The position numbers were made by a program, and so were the translations under genes. This document shows, piece by piece, positions 1-8,308 of a stretch of 64,000 bases of DNA. Numbering within the stretch: the first letter of the stretch is position 1; each line of letters starts with the position of its first letter. The stretch comes from Actinomadura sp. KC06 (lineage in GTDB: Bacteria; Actinomycetota; Actinomycetes; Streptosporangiales; Streptosporangiaceae). The DNA is taken from contig NZ_SMKT01000003.1 in assembly GCF_004348735.1 (NCBI RefSeq), positions 86,366 through 150,365 of the forward strand, written 5' to 3'. The notes below the pieces were generated by a model. The model did no database searches, was not told where the DNA came from, and saw only the letters and a list, made by a program, of their open reading frames with translations.

Positions 1-350
1 CTCGTCGTCCCGTCACTGGCTCGCTACGGCCGCTCCTTGCAGGATCTCATCGCCATGGTGGCCGAGCTGCGCGCCCGCCAGATCGGCTTCACCAGCCTGC
101 GCGAGAACCTCGACACCACCACCCCTGCCGGCCGCCTGGTCTTCCACGTCTTCGCCGTCCCGGCCCAGTTCATCGGACCTGGCCGCCGCCCGCGCGCAAG
201 GCTGCGTCGGCGGCCGCGCCCCACCGTCGTCAACGACGACATGCTCCCCAACCCCGAGCACTCCATCACCTCCATCGCCAAACTGCTGGGCGTCTCCCCG
301 GGCACGCTGTACAACCACATCCCCGAGCTGCGTGACCTTCGCGCCAGCGG
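1..350 (+). pseudogene. Serine recombinase (resolvase/invertase) remnant, truncated by window edge
   Basis: Reading frame 1 enters from the left edge with LVVPSLARYGRSL, then GFTSLRENLDTTTPAGRLVF, which are hallmarks of the resolvase catalytic domain. The next expected stretch is missing. A short piece reading LAAARAQG-VGGR is present only in another frame around positions 180-220. The frame then resumes with PTVVNDDMLPNPEHS and the C-terminal helix-turn-helix SITSIAKLLGVSPGTLYNHI. An internal deletion and compensating frameshifts therefore make this a dead recombinase. The frame stays open beyond the helix-turn-helix, but the sequence there no longer resembles the family. It was probably the recombinase of a mobile element that disturbed the neighbouring YdcF-like gene. 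Confidence 0.8.
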
Positions 351-486
351 ACGCAATGGCCACCGGCGGGAGCTGGTTGGTCCGGAAGAGGAAGTGCGCG
401 CTCGGCTGGCCTTCAGGCCGAGGTGCCTGGACCCCGACGAACCGGGTGATCTCGGGGAACTTTCCGGGCTTGAGGTCGTCGGTCAT
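346..486 (-). pseudogene. YdcF/DUF218-like protein, N-terminal fragment
   Basis: The reverse-strand frame starting at 486 reads MTDDLKPGKFPEITRFVGVQ, followed by a GQPSAHFLFRTNQLPPVAIA stretch. This resembles the start of actinobacterial DUF218 (YdcF/SanA-like) proteins. The similarity stops abruptly at about 346, where the sequence becomes the antisense of the recombinase remnant, so only about 45 residues survive. The simplest reading is that the recombinase element inserted into, or recombined with, this gene. The family call is from memory of the N-terminal signature, so it is moderate. Confidence 0.45.
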
Positions 487-528
487 CCAAGGTCCTCATC
501 GTCGACGCAGGTGGGTAGGGTCGGCCGC

Positions 529-849
529 ATGACCGACTACCTGCAGGTCTCCACCACCACCGACGACCGTGACGCTGGCATGGCGCTCATCCGCTCCGCG
601 GTCGGCGCGAGACTCGCAGCGTCCGGCCAGGTGCTGGGACCGGCCGGGTCGGCGTTCTGGCACCTCGGCAAGGTGGGGACCGGCGATGAGTGGCAGGTCT
701 TCCTGCGCACGACGAGCGCCCGCTACGCCGAGCTGGAGGCGCACCTCATCGAGCACCATCCATGGGACAACCCCGAGGTGACGTACACGCGGATCGACGG
801 CGGCGCGGCGGCGTACCTGGAGTGGCTCAAGCGGGAGACATCGTCTTAG
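529..849 (+). CDS. cutA: CutA1-like divalent cation tolerance protein
   Basis: This 106-aa protein matches the small trimeric CutA1 family in length and in its C-terminal half. The segment EWQVFLRTTSARYAELEAHL is followed by HHPWDNPEV, the conserved strand-helix and His-Pro-Tyr/Trp region of CutA1. Family members form very stable trimers and are linked to copper and other divalent cation tolerance, although their biochemical role is not settled. The ATG at 529 was chosen because the upstream open frame belongs to the recombinase remnant. The Cys-Val-Gln stretch common in the family is replaced here by an Ala-Ser-Gly-Gln-Val segment. Its 3' end overlaps the convergent TPR-regulator remnant by about 23 bp. 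It looks intact despite its decayed surroundings. Confidence 0.8.
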   Translation: MTDYLQVSTTTDDRDAGMALIRSAVGARLAASGQVLGPAGSAFWHLGKVGTGDEWQVFLRTTSARYAELEAHLIEHHPWDNPEVTYTRIDGGAAAYLEWLKRETSS

Positions 850-1437
850 CCTGGTCGATCACCTCGGTCACGGCCGGGACGGAGGCGTGCGGACGCAGCC
901 GCTCGACTACCTCCGACACTCGCTTGCGCGGGCGGGACGAGGCCACGTCTCCGCCCAGACCGATCGCGTCGCCCAGCGTCCGGGCGGCCCTCGGGATCTC
1001 GTCGGCGTCGATGTGGGCCTCGGCCAGCCAGGTCAGGTACAGCGACTTGTCGCGGGCGTGCGCGTCGTCATAGCGGTCGAGCGCCCGTGTCAGCGCCGGG
1101 ATGGCACGGTCGGGTCGTTGCAGGACCGTCCAGCACCGGCCGGTCATGATCTGGAGTTCGACCTTGTCCACCCAGCGGGCCCAATCGGGCGCCGGGCCTT
1201 CCGGTCGGTCCTCGTCGAGCGCCTCGGCCGCGCGCCCGAGCGCCTCCTCGACCTCGCCCCGATGGTCCGGTCCGGCGATGGCGTGCGCCCACGCGGCGCG
1301 CTCATGCAGAAGCGCGCGGACGGCCGCAGGGGCCGCCTGTCGACGACACGGCAGGCCGCGTCCGCCTCCTCGGTCCCGGCACGGCCCGTGAGCACCCGCT
1401 GATAGGCGGTCAGCGCGAGTGCGTTGCCGATGAGGCC
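827..1437 (-). pseudogene. C-terminal fragment of a TPR-type helix-turn-helix regulator
   Basis: The reverse strand encodes a helical repeat segment with WAHAIAG, DWARWVDKVELQIMTGRCW, YLTWLAEAHIDADEI and SSARPRKRVSEVVERLRPHA-like patterns. This is the typical C-terminal TPR-like half of actinobacterial XRE-type regulators. The N-terminal DNA-binding half is absent. A frameshift lies near 1335: upstream the sequence LIGNALALTAYQRVLTGRAG is in one frame, while the remainder continues in another. The fragment abuts the phosphotransferase-like pseudogene at about 1437, suggesting a deletion junction. It is not expected to make a functional regulator. Confidence 0.65.
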
Positions 1438-2000
1438 AGGGTCGCCGGCTTCTGTGGCAGGCCGAAGCCGGGCGGTTGCTCGTCCTCGGGTTCGAGCACA
1501 TCGAGGGGCGGCACGCCGACTACACGCCCGGGTCGCCGGACCTGGAGATCCTGGTCAAGACGGTCCAGGCGCTCCAATCGACGCCCTGCCCCGACGTGGT
1601 GCAGATGCGCGTCGAGCGACGCTGGACGAGCGTGACCGAAGACGTCTCGCCCATGGCGGGAACCTCCCTGCTGCACACCGATGTCAATGCCGAGAACCTG
1701 CTGATCACCCCCGATGGCCGCGCCGTCCTGGTCGACTGGGCCTTCGCCGCCCGCGGCGCCGCCTGGGCCGAGCTCGGCCTGCTCATCCCATGGCTCCTCA
1801 AGAGCGGCCACACGCCGGCCGAGGCCGCCGACTGGGCCACGCAGTTCCCCTCCTGAGCGCAAGCCGACCCCGCGCACATCGACCTGTTCTCGAAGGCGTT
1901 CGCCGAACGGTGGCGCCAGCACGCCGAACGCAGCCGCACCGACTGGGTCGTCCTGCACACCGACCTCACCCGGCAATGGGCCGAGTATCGCTGCCCCTGA
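1434..2000 (+). pseudogene. Aminoglycoside phosphotransferase-like kinase, truncated and stop-interrupted
   Basis: The frame reads LLWQAEAGRLLVLGFEHIEG, then LLHTDVNAENLLI (catalytic Asp/Asn loop of the APH family) and AVLVDWAF (the Mg-binding Asp). An in-frame TGA at 1854-1856 follows FPS, where relatives most likely have Trp. The reading then continues in the same frame as AQADPAHIDLFSKAFAERW and further to WVVLHTDLTRQWAEYR before the final TGA at 1998-2000. The N-terminal ATP-binding lobe is missing at the junction with the TPR remnant. It has both a truncation and a nonsense mutation, so no resistance or kinase function should be assumed. Confidence 0.75.
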
Positions 2001-2001
2001 G

Positions 2002-2197
2002 TCAGTCCGGCCCGACGACGAAGCTCCCCGTGGAGGCGAGCGTCATCACCAGGCCACGGCCGCAGCTCCTCGATCGCGCGCCACGCCATCCCGATCGCAA
2101 CGCTGTAATCGTCGGCCAGCCCCCGCTCGCCAGGCAGCCGCGCGCCGGGACGCAGGTGGACGGGGGTTCTGGCGCCGATCTAGCGGGTTGATGCCGA
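2002..2197 (-). pseudogene. Small GntR-family winged-helix regulator, frameshifted
   Basis: Reverse strand: PVHLRPGARLPGERGLADDY followed by SVAIGMAWRAIEELR is the GntR winged helix, and the expected wing continues as GRGLVMTLASTGSFVVGPD ending in a stop at 2002-2004. The wing is in a different frame from the helix, so a one-base indel near 2055 breaks the gene. These short stand-alone GntR proteins (about 70-80 aa) are common in actinomycetes. Recognition is by motif only. The region just upstream of its start contains a near-palindrome that could have been its operator. Confidence 0.6.
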
Positions 2198-2199
2198 GT

Positions 2200-3216
2200 C
2201 TACTCCCTCATGTCCCCTATGGGAGACATATCTACTATTGCAAAATCGGCTACTTCGGCGGGTTTTACTACTTTGGCTGCGCGCAAGGTGGCAGTCATCT
2301 GCGCGGGCAGACCGGCCGCCCCTAGGCCGGAACAGGAGGGCCACGTCATGGACGAGCCCGAGGAAAGGGAAGCCAGGCGGTCGACCGTATCAGGAATGGC
2401 GGACTCATAAGTATCCAGTTCGCCCTTGTAGAGGGTGTCGGAAATGATGACCAACCCGCCGAGTCGCAGTCGTTCGGCCACGGCACCGACGGAGGCTTCG
2501 AAAACGTCGTTGAGGAAGTGGGTGTATACCCCGCGCACTACGACCAGGTCGTAGGGAATATCAGGGTCGGGCATCAGGTCGACATCCTGGCCATCGCACA
2601 GATATAGCCGCACCCGGTCCTTCAGGCCACTGTCGGCGAGTTCGTCGGCACAGTACTCCAGCTGTCGCCGACTGATGTTGATCGCGTCGACGTACCGCGC
2701 TTCGGGGAAGCGCTCGGCGAGGCAACAGGAGAGGAAGCCCCAGCCGCAGCCCAGATCCAGGATCCGCTCGATCCGGGGCCGGACGGGGCGAGCGAGCCCG
2801 GCGAGGTCGAGCTGGCGGTCGAAGTGCCGCACCTCGGACTGCCCGACCGAGCCGGCGGTGGGACCCGCCGCCAGCTCCGTCTCGTCAAACAGGCCGAATT
2901 GGAACAGCAGGTTGTCATTGCCCAGAGCCCTGCGCCACATCTCCGGGGGGTCGCTGTAGGTGTAGACGATCTTGTCTCGGTACGGGTCGGTCCGGGAGAG
3001 TCGATCATATTGATTGGTACAGGGGCGCTGTCCTTGTAGCCCATGGGAATCTTCGATAGACGCGATTGGCCGGCCGTCGTGTGGACATAGAAGTGATAGT
3101 TGTGGCGCGGCGTTCGCGCCCGAACGAGGCGAGGACGCCCAGGTGCCTACACCGGTTCCGCAGCGGGCAGACACCTGAAAAGCACATGCATCCCGCAGGA
3201 GTGCTCGAAAGACCAC
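2200..3216 (-). CDS. Class I SAM-dependent methyltransferase, ends probably eroded
   Basis: The frame is 338 aa from a GTG at 3216. Motif I, ILDLGCGWG, lies at residues 152-160, followed by DAINISRRQLEYC, DRVRLYLCDGQDV and PYDLVVVRGVYTHF, so the Rossmann core is complete. The authentic protein probably starts near residue 69 (NQYDRLSRTDPYRDKI). The first 65 residues look non-coding, and a neighbouring frame offers an ATG at 3044, so a start-proximal frameshift is likely. After about 2390 the C-terminus also loses coding character and runs over the GntR upstream region. The gene is divergent from the terpene-synthase-like remnant, so it may once have methylated a prenyl substrate; that is inference from position. 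The substrate is unknown. Confidence 0.5.
   Translation of the reverse strand: MVFRALLRDACAFQVSARCGTGVGTWASSPRSGANAAPQLSLLCPHDGRPIASIEDSHGLQGQRPCTNQYDRLSRTDPYRDKIVYTYSDPPEMWRRALGNDNLLFQFGLFDETELAAGPTAGSVGQSEVRHFDRQLDLAGLARPVRPRIERILDLGCGWGFLSCCLAERFPEARYVDAINISRRQLEYCADELADSGLKDRVRLYLCDGQDVDLMPDPDIPYDLVVVRGVYTHFLNDVFEASVGAVAERLRLGGLVIISDTLYKGELDTYESAIPDTVDRLASLSSGSSMTWPSCSGLGAAGLPAQMTATLRAAKVVKPAEVADFAIVDMSPIGDMRE
2210..2229. promoter_or_regulatory. Near-palindrome upstream of the small GntR remnant
   Basis: ATGTCCCCTATGGGAGACAT is a 20-bp imperfect palindrome with outer arms ATGTC/GACAT and inner CC/GG pairs. It lies just upstream of the decayed small GntR gene and within the 3' end of the methyltransferase frame. 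An autoregulatory operator would fit, but this is inference from symmetry and position. Confidence 0.35.
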
Positions 3217-3371
3217 TCACACGCCATCGGATGATCCGAATGAAGGCAGAAACAGCACACGTCCGGAAACGGCCGCGGCGGCGGCGTGTAACGGCCGCAT
3301 CCTGATCACGTCCGGACGTGGCGCCCGCGCTTTCGACGACGCCCACCTTCCGCCCCATACTTGGAGCTCAG

Positions 3372-4087
3372 ATGACACCGCACGTGACCCGCGCCGAGGC
3401 AAGCATGCCCGCGATTGGCACCGCCGTGCGCCTGCCGAAGGTCGCCACCATGTTCCCGGTGGATTGCCACCCCGACACCGGGGCGGTCGAAAACCATTTG
3501 CTCGAAGTCGTCGACCGGCCGTATGTGATGCGATATTGGGGCAGCGAGGACGCCGTACGCGCCGCCTACGCACGGCAAAGCGTCGTGACCTGGGCGGCTT
3601 GTGCTATCCGCACACGCGGGAGCGGTTGTTCTTCTCCCTGGCACGCCAGATGAACGTCACCACACTCATGGAAGAGGACTTCAGCAGGCCCGAGATGCGT
3701 GCCAGCCTCGACAGGTCCCGCCAACTACGGGACGCCTACCTGACCGCTGTCGACGGTGTCGCGCCGCCCGCCGAGTTCCCCGTCGCTGCCCTCTTCCACG
3801 ATGCCCTGCCGAGGCTTCTGGAGGAGATGTGGCCCCGTGTCGGCGAGCGCTACCTGACCTGCGTACGGGACGCGACTATCACGATGGGCGCCCGGCACGA
3901 CCATCGTGTCGACGAACTCGGCTTCGAGGAATACCTGGAGATCCGGCGCATCGACGTGCTCAGTGAATGGGTGACGATCCTCACCGAGTTCGCGCTGGAT
4001 CTGGACATGATCGATCACAACACACCCAGCCGTCGCAGGAGCCAGCCGCAGGTGCTCTCTACGCAGAGCTCGATCCACAGAGAGTGA
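3372..4087 (+). pseudogene. Terpene-synthase-like protein, frameshifted and C-terminally truncated
   Basis: The ATG at 3372 follows GGAG by 5-6 nt. The translation reads FPVDCHPDTGAVENHLLEVV, then WGSEDAVRAAYARQSVV in one frame. About 3590 it switches frame to GGLCYPHTRERLFFSLARQM and MEEDFSRPEMRASLDRSRQL, continuing to EEYLEIRRIDVLSEWVTIL. The layout (aromatic/Pro-rich start, CYP-ERL, acidic motif, YL-IRR) resembles bacterial type I terpene synthases. The usual D-D-x-x-D is weak (EED) and the C-terminal NSE metal site is absent because the frame ends early. Frameshift and truncation imply loss of function. Family assignment is moderate. Confidence 0.45.
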
Positions 4088-4440
4088 TGGTGTGGCGATA
4101 AGTCTTTAGGCGTCAAGGACGCGCCTGCTTGGCACGGCTGATCACGGTAGGCCGGGGCCGAGGCTGGCTAGGGTAGGCATCCGCTCCCGGACAGGGATGA
4201 CCGCCGCCATGGTGGCCGACACGACCTTGACCCCGACAAGCTGGCCGAACGACTCCGGCGCTCGATGAGGGCCGCCGGTTGGGCCGCTGTGGTCAGCCAG
4301 TACGAAATGTGACGCAACGTGTCGCCGAGATCATGCGAATCGCAGCGGCGTTCCCTTGTTGGAAATATACTGGCCGGGCTGGGTGGTCTGGTGGCCTTGG
4401 CCCGAATCCGCCGCTGACGAAACGGGTCGGGACTCTATCT
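4088..4440. other. Intergenic stretch without a recognisable gene
   Basis: Short open frames only. One reads DPDKLAERLRRSMRAAGWAA before a stop near 4313, which looks like the tail of a coding sequence, but I cannot name a family. The stretch separates two decayed or foreign-looking loci. Confidence 0.4.
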
Positions 4441-5349
4441 TTAGAGGGCGGCTTCGGCCGTCATTTGTGTTCGCTCGTCCTCCACGCGGACCCGTGCCTT
4501 GATTCTGTCACTGGGCGACAAGTTAATCTTGATGTCGTCGCTGAAGTTTCCATTGCCGTCTGTGTTGTCCCGGCGGTCCCCCGTCTGATGTGTGGTGGGT
4601 CCGCCGCCAACAAAGATGTCGTAGGCGATCTTGACTGTCGAACTCTGCGAAAAGTCGGTTCCTTCGACGTGCACGAACCTTCCGTCCGGTGTCGGGATAT
4701 TGCGCAGATGCGCGCTTCCCAACACCATCGGGAAGGGGCCGTTCCACCGGAACGCCGGGCCGGAGTCGCGCCAGAAGAAGTTGAGCCGGTCGCCTGTCCG
4801 GGCAATGAGCTCGAGGTTTCCTGGGCTGCCGAAGTTGGACTGGATCATGGTGATGGCGTCCACTCGCCCCACATTCTGCGCGAATGTGAAGGGCGCGCTC
4901 CAGGGCATACTGGATACGTCGTTGTTGCGCCACATGAAGGTCAGTCCGCCGTTTGTTGACGGGTAGACAAGTTCGAAGTTTCCTTTTCGGCCGAATCGGC
5001 TTTGCAGCAGGACCGGGTTGCCTGCGGCGGCGGAGGCCAGAGGGAAGGGGCCGTTCCACCGGAACGCCGGGCCGGAGTCGCGCCAGAAGAAGTTGAGCCG
5101 GTCGCCTGTCCGGGCAATGAGTTCGAGGTTTCCTGGCCTGTCGTAGTTGGACTGAATCATGGTGATGGCGTCCACTCGCCCCATATTCTGCGCGAACCAG
5201 AAAATCGGACTCCAAGGCAGATTCCTTGCATCATTGTTACGCCACAGGAAGATCAAGCCGCGGTCGGCGGCTGGCACGACCAATTCAAAGTTCCCCTTGG
5301 TGCCGAATCGACTCTGCAGTAGCGCGGGATTACCACTCACACGAGGCAT
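4441..5349 (-). CDS. Repeat beta-propeller/lectin-like protein with C-terminal beta-sandwich
   Basis: This 302-aa protein starts at an ATG with a strong AAAGGAGGAACAGTC leader. It contains two tandem units of about 100 aa (roughly residues 5-108 and 109-210). Each has a GNPALLQSRFG/GNFELV block, a FLWRNND/FMWRNND block, VDAITMIQSN, PGNLELIARTGDRLNFFWR and RWNGPFP. The GNxELI-x-W-R pattern recurs about every 48 residues, as in propeller-type sugar-binding proteins (PLL-like lectins). The last 85 residues (HVEGTDFSQSSTVKIAYDIF onward) look like an Ig-like or C2-like beta domain. No signal peptide or transmembrane segment is visible, so it is cytosolic or released without a Sec signal. Base composition looks lower in GC than its surroundings, suggesting acquisition. 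Ligand binding is inference. Confidence 0.7.
   Translation of the reverse strand: MPRVSGNPALLQSRFGTKGNFELVVPAADRGLIFLWRNNDARNLPWSPIFWFAQNMGRVDAITMIQSNYDRPGNLELIARTGDRLNFFWRDSGPAFRWNGPFPLASAAAGNPVLLQSRFGRKGNFELVYPSTNGGLTFMWRNNDVSSMPWSAPFTFAQNVGRVDAITMIQSNFGSPGNLELIARTGDRLNFFWRDSGPAFRWNGPFPMVLGSAHLRNIPTPDGRFVHVEGTDFSQSSTVKIAYDIFVGGGPTTHQTGDRRDNTDGNGNFSDDIKINLSPSDRIKARVRVEDERTQMTAEAAL
4730..4824. repeat. Intragenic 95-bp direct repeat, copy 1
   Basis: This copy is identical to 5042-5136 except for one base (GAGCTC here, GAGTTC there). It encodes the PGNLELIARTGDRLNFFWRD and SGPAFRWNGPFP part of the second propeller unit. Identity at third codon positions indicates recent duplication or gene conversion. 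Confidence 0.95.
5042..5136. repeat. Intragenic 95-bp direct repeat, copy 2
   Basis: Second copy of the repeat at 4730-4824, differing at one synonymous position. High similarity continues past both copies towards the VDAITMIQSN coding block, with a few scattered substitutions. Confidence 0.95.
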
Positions 5350-6599
5350 GACTGTTCCTCCTTTTTCTTCTTTCCTTCGGTTCCAGCGTCAGGTCGGATG
5401 ATTCATTCGGCCTCCAATGTTGGCGAACACGGCACCAATCGTTCGTTGTCCCTACACGCGAAGTGATGGAGTCAATGACCTCGCCTATTTCGTCCAGACG
5501 AGATGAAGGGTATGTTTTCGTCAATATAAGATTGTTGTCGGCCTCTTCGCCCCGCTGGGTCGCGGCCGTGAATTGAGCAGCTCAGAGATCCTGCCACCTC
5601 CTACGTAACAGGATATACTCGGACATGCCAACAAACCGTCCATGTGGTCACGGGAACTTTTTAATGCTCTGTCAAGGGCAATCTCCGTTGTCGCCCCCGT
5701 GTAGATCTCGGGCAATGCGCCCCGAGCCTAGTCGTGGCCTACCGTAAGCAGCGCACCTGGGAGAACGCCGCGCTGCGCGAGGACACCAAACTGCACAGCG
5801 ACCGATTCACTGCCGCGGTTGGTCAGTCGGACGAGGGCTCCCCCGCTGGGCAGTTGGGCGGGGTGCACGCCCCGGCCGGTCTGGCCGACGACGCCCGACC
5901 CGCCAACTACGCCAGACCTGTATACGACGTGCCGTGTGCCTACCTGCGCCTGCCGTGCGCGACACGAGGTTGCACTAATTGAGTGAGCTATGGGTTGGGA
6001 GGTCCGGTCGTATCGAATGATCGAAGGGTTTCCGTGTGTGTGGTCGCCGACCACGCCGAGGGCAGTGATCTAGCTGGCCTGCTGGCCGCGAGGCCAGGCG
6101 GATCTCTCGGCGGTGCGGAAGCCGCCGGATGGGGTGTACCGCGAGGTGCAGGGACGCCCGGCGCCGGTGCCCTCCCAGCCGCGCCGCCTGGACCCCGAGG
6201 GGTGGGTTTCCAAGGGATTGGTGCTGCATCACCTGGACGGTAAGGAGGCGCTGGAGGCAATGCGGTACGGTCTGGAGGTAGCGGAGCAGGACGGCGACAC
6301 CGACGTCACCGCAGGATCCGTGGGAACACGATCCAGCTCAGCAGCACCCGCTGAGAGCCACACCCCTCCCCGCCCACCGAACAAACCTACGGAGATCAGC
6401 CTGCCTGCCGATCTTCACACTCCCGCGTACGGCTACCTCGACGATCCGCCCTAGAAGGCCCGCCTCTGTCGCTCAAGACCAGGCGGGCCTTATCTGTTCT
6501 TGGTTACGTAGCAGGGAACGCGTGAACAGACCTCAGTGTTGGTCAGGGGTTTGTTGCTGGTAGTGACGGTGGGTGGGGAGTTCAAAGAGTTCACGACAG
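5350..6599. other. Lower-GC intergenic and decayed segment, no supported gene
   Basis: Only short frames occur. At 5521-5715 (-) a 64-codon frame lacks a ribosome site, and at 5734-5982 (+) a frame begins YRKQRTWENAALREDTKLHS. Another at about 6110-6452 (+) contains GLVLHHLDGKEALEAMRYGL. The last two have coding-like composition but no family I can name and no good start. A small hairpin-like GGCGGGCC/AGGCCCGCC pairing lies near 6457-6490 and may be an old terminator. I see no intact gene. Confidence 0.4.
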
Positions 6600-6780
6600 T
6601 CGTGTCGGATAGTGAATCGCCGGCGTGTCTGGATGTGACGGCCAAACTGGCCGCTTCCACCGGGATTCTGAACCGTCTCGTTGTCGTCCACGCCGACCTC
6701 GGGCAGACCGAATGGCCCGGAACTCCCGAACTGGTGCGTGAGCACGCCGCGACCTATGGGTGTTACAAGGACGGCAAGGC
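6600..6780 (+). pseudogene. PAPS-reductase-like (PP-loop) fragment
   Basis: The frame contains ILNRLVVVHADLGQTEWPGT followed by PELVREHAATYG. This matches the strand-loop-helix after the PP-loop in actinobacterial phage- and plasmid-type phosphoadenosine phosphosulfate reductase-like proteins. The PP-loop itself (S-G-G-x-D-S) and the rest of the domain are missing. The frame degenerates after about 6780, so this is a remnant of a mobile-element cargo gene. Assigned by memory of the motif. Confidence 0.45.
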
Positions 6781-8308
6781 AGCACCGCCGCCGGCGCGGT
6801 GCGCATCGACGAGCACGACGAGATCCGCGCAGTCGACCTTTGCGGCTCTGGCACTTTGATGGGCTGGCGGCGCTCCGCGGGCGAGCAACCGTGGATGGAA
6901 GCCGTCAAGCTGAGCCTCGGCTGGGCGTCGGTTCGTTAGTTCAGAGACGCCCTCGAGGACGCCGACGGCGCCGAACAGTACCCGATCCTGCTAGCGAACC
7001 TCCCGGAGTAGAACGGCGCGTTCTACGTGTCGCCGGCGGAGAGTGCTGCGGCACTCGACGAGCTCCGCCGTTTCATCGAATCCGTCGAGCGGTCGACGAG
7101 GACCGGCTGGTGACAGGCGACGGCGCGGTGGTCGGTTGGAAGGCGGTCACAGCCACCCGCAGTGGTGGCAGACCGCGGCACCGAATCTGCTTGGCCTGAC
7201 CGGCAGGGGCAGCCTCGCTCTGTGGTCCGGCGCCGACCTTGGTGCGGCCGGTGTTCGAGGCCGTCCGTGTGGAGCAACGCGTCCTCAATCGGGACGTGGA
7301 CGAGAAAGTGGACACCGTCGAACTTACCGACCTTGATACCGGAACGACTCACCAGATCAGGTACGGCATCGTCGTCGACGGCGACCACCCGGGCCGTCTC
7401 GAGGTCCGCGCCCGCCGCATCGGCGCGCGCGAAGCCTGCCCCCGGTCCGGATGTTCAAGGACCTGTTCACCGCCTCTGTCCGCATCGGTCACCACGCGGA
7501 GCTCAGCTAGTGCCCGAAGGTGCCCTCGACCTGCGGCGGTTGGCGCTGGCCAACACCCTCTAGCGCGGCCGGACGTCAGTGCAGGGCAGGGGTATCCGCC
7601 GGATCCTCGGCCCGTGCTAACGGCACCTCGCTGGAAAGCGACGTCGAGAACACCATCAGTGGGTCGAACTTGCGCACCGGTCCAGAGAAGGGCCACACGT
7701 GCTGATCTGGAACGGCGACACCCTCGCCGAGGGCGACACGATCGGCAAGGCCACCGAGATGAAGAAACGTGTCTGGGCACAGTGGCGGTCCGCGCATGAG
7801 GACGCACGCAGAATCGCGGCCGTCACGCAGCCCCACATCTTCACGCGGGCAGCGCCCCACCCGCCATGCGACGAGCCCCCACCGGCCCCAGGGCGCACAC
7901 CGCAGCGGCACCGATGATCAGACGCCACGCCAAGCCCCACCATCGGCTGCGTAGAACCAGCCGCTTGCGACGCTTCGCGGCACGGCCCGCCATCTGTGTT
8001 CGTGCTGCGCCGGTGCCGCACTGTGAGTGGTCGAGCCGAGGACGATTCGCACCTGGCTCTGGCAGAACCGGGCGGATCCACATGCGGCACCGCCTCGAAA
8101 CCACAGAGCCCGGTACAACCGCACAACACCGCCGTTTGGAAGCAGGGCCCGACCAGACGAAAAGGCTCCTGCTTCCGGCGGCACCCCCTTGGCCATGATC
8201 ACAACCGACGACGCAAGATCCCGCGGTACCGCTGCCGAGCAGCGTGATTCAAAGAAAACCTTCGTGGGTATGGTGTTAGCCTCTCAGACCGGCGGGGACG
8301 AGCGGGCC
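6781..8308. other. Decayed segment with scattered coding-like pieces
   Basis: Pieces with coding character but broken by stops include AVKLSLGWAS before a TAG near 6937, SPAESAAALDELRRFIESVE around 7030-7110, and LVRPVFEAVRVEQRVLNRDV with DTVELTDLDTGTTHQI around 7240-7350. Another is LIWNGDTLAEGDTIGKATEM at about 7700. None extends to a full domain and I recognise no family. The stretch up to 8308 has no convincing promoter. It reads as one or more dead genes beside the large two-gene unit that follows. Confidence 0.5.

Noticed and set aside
4730..5136. CRISPR-like direct repeats
   Set aside because: Only two copies, 95 bp long, inside an open reading frame encoding propeller units; no spacer structure.
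5330..5715. Two small minus-strand genes (64 codons each) upstream of the lectin-like gene
   Set aside because: No ribosome sites, unusual composition and overlap with the leader of the lectin-like gene; no support as real genes.
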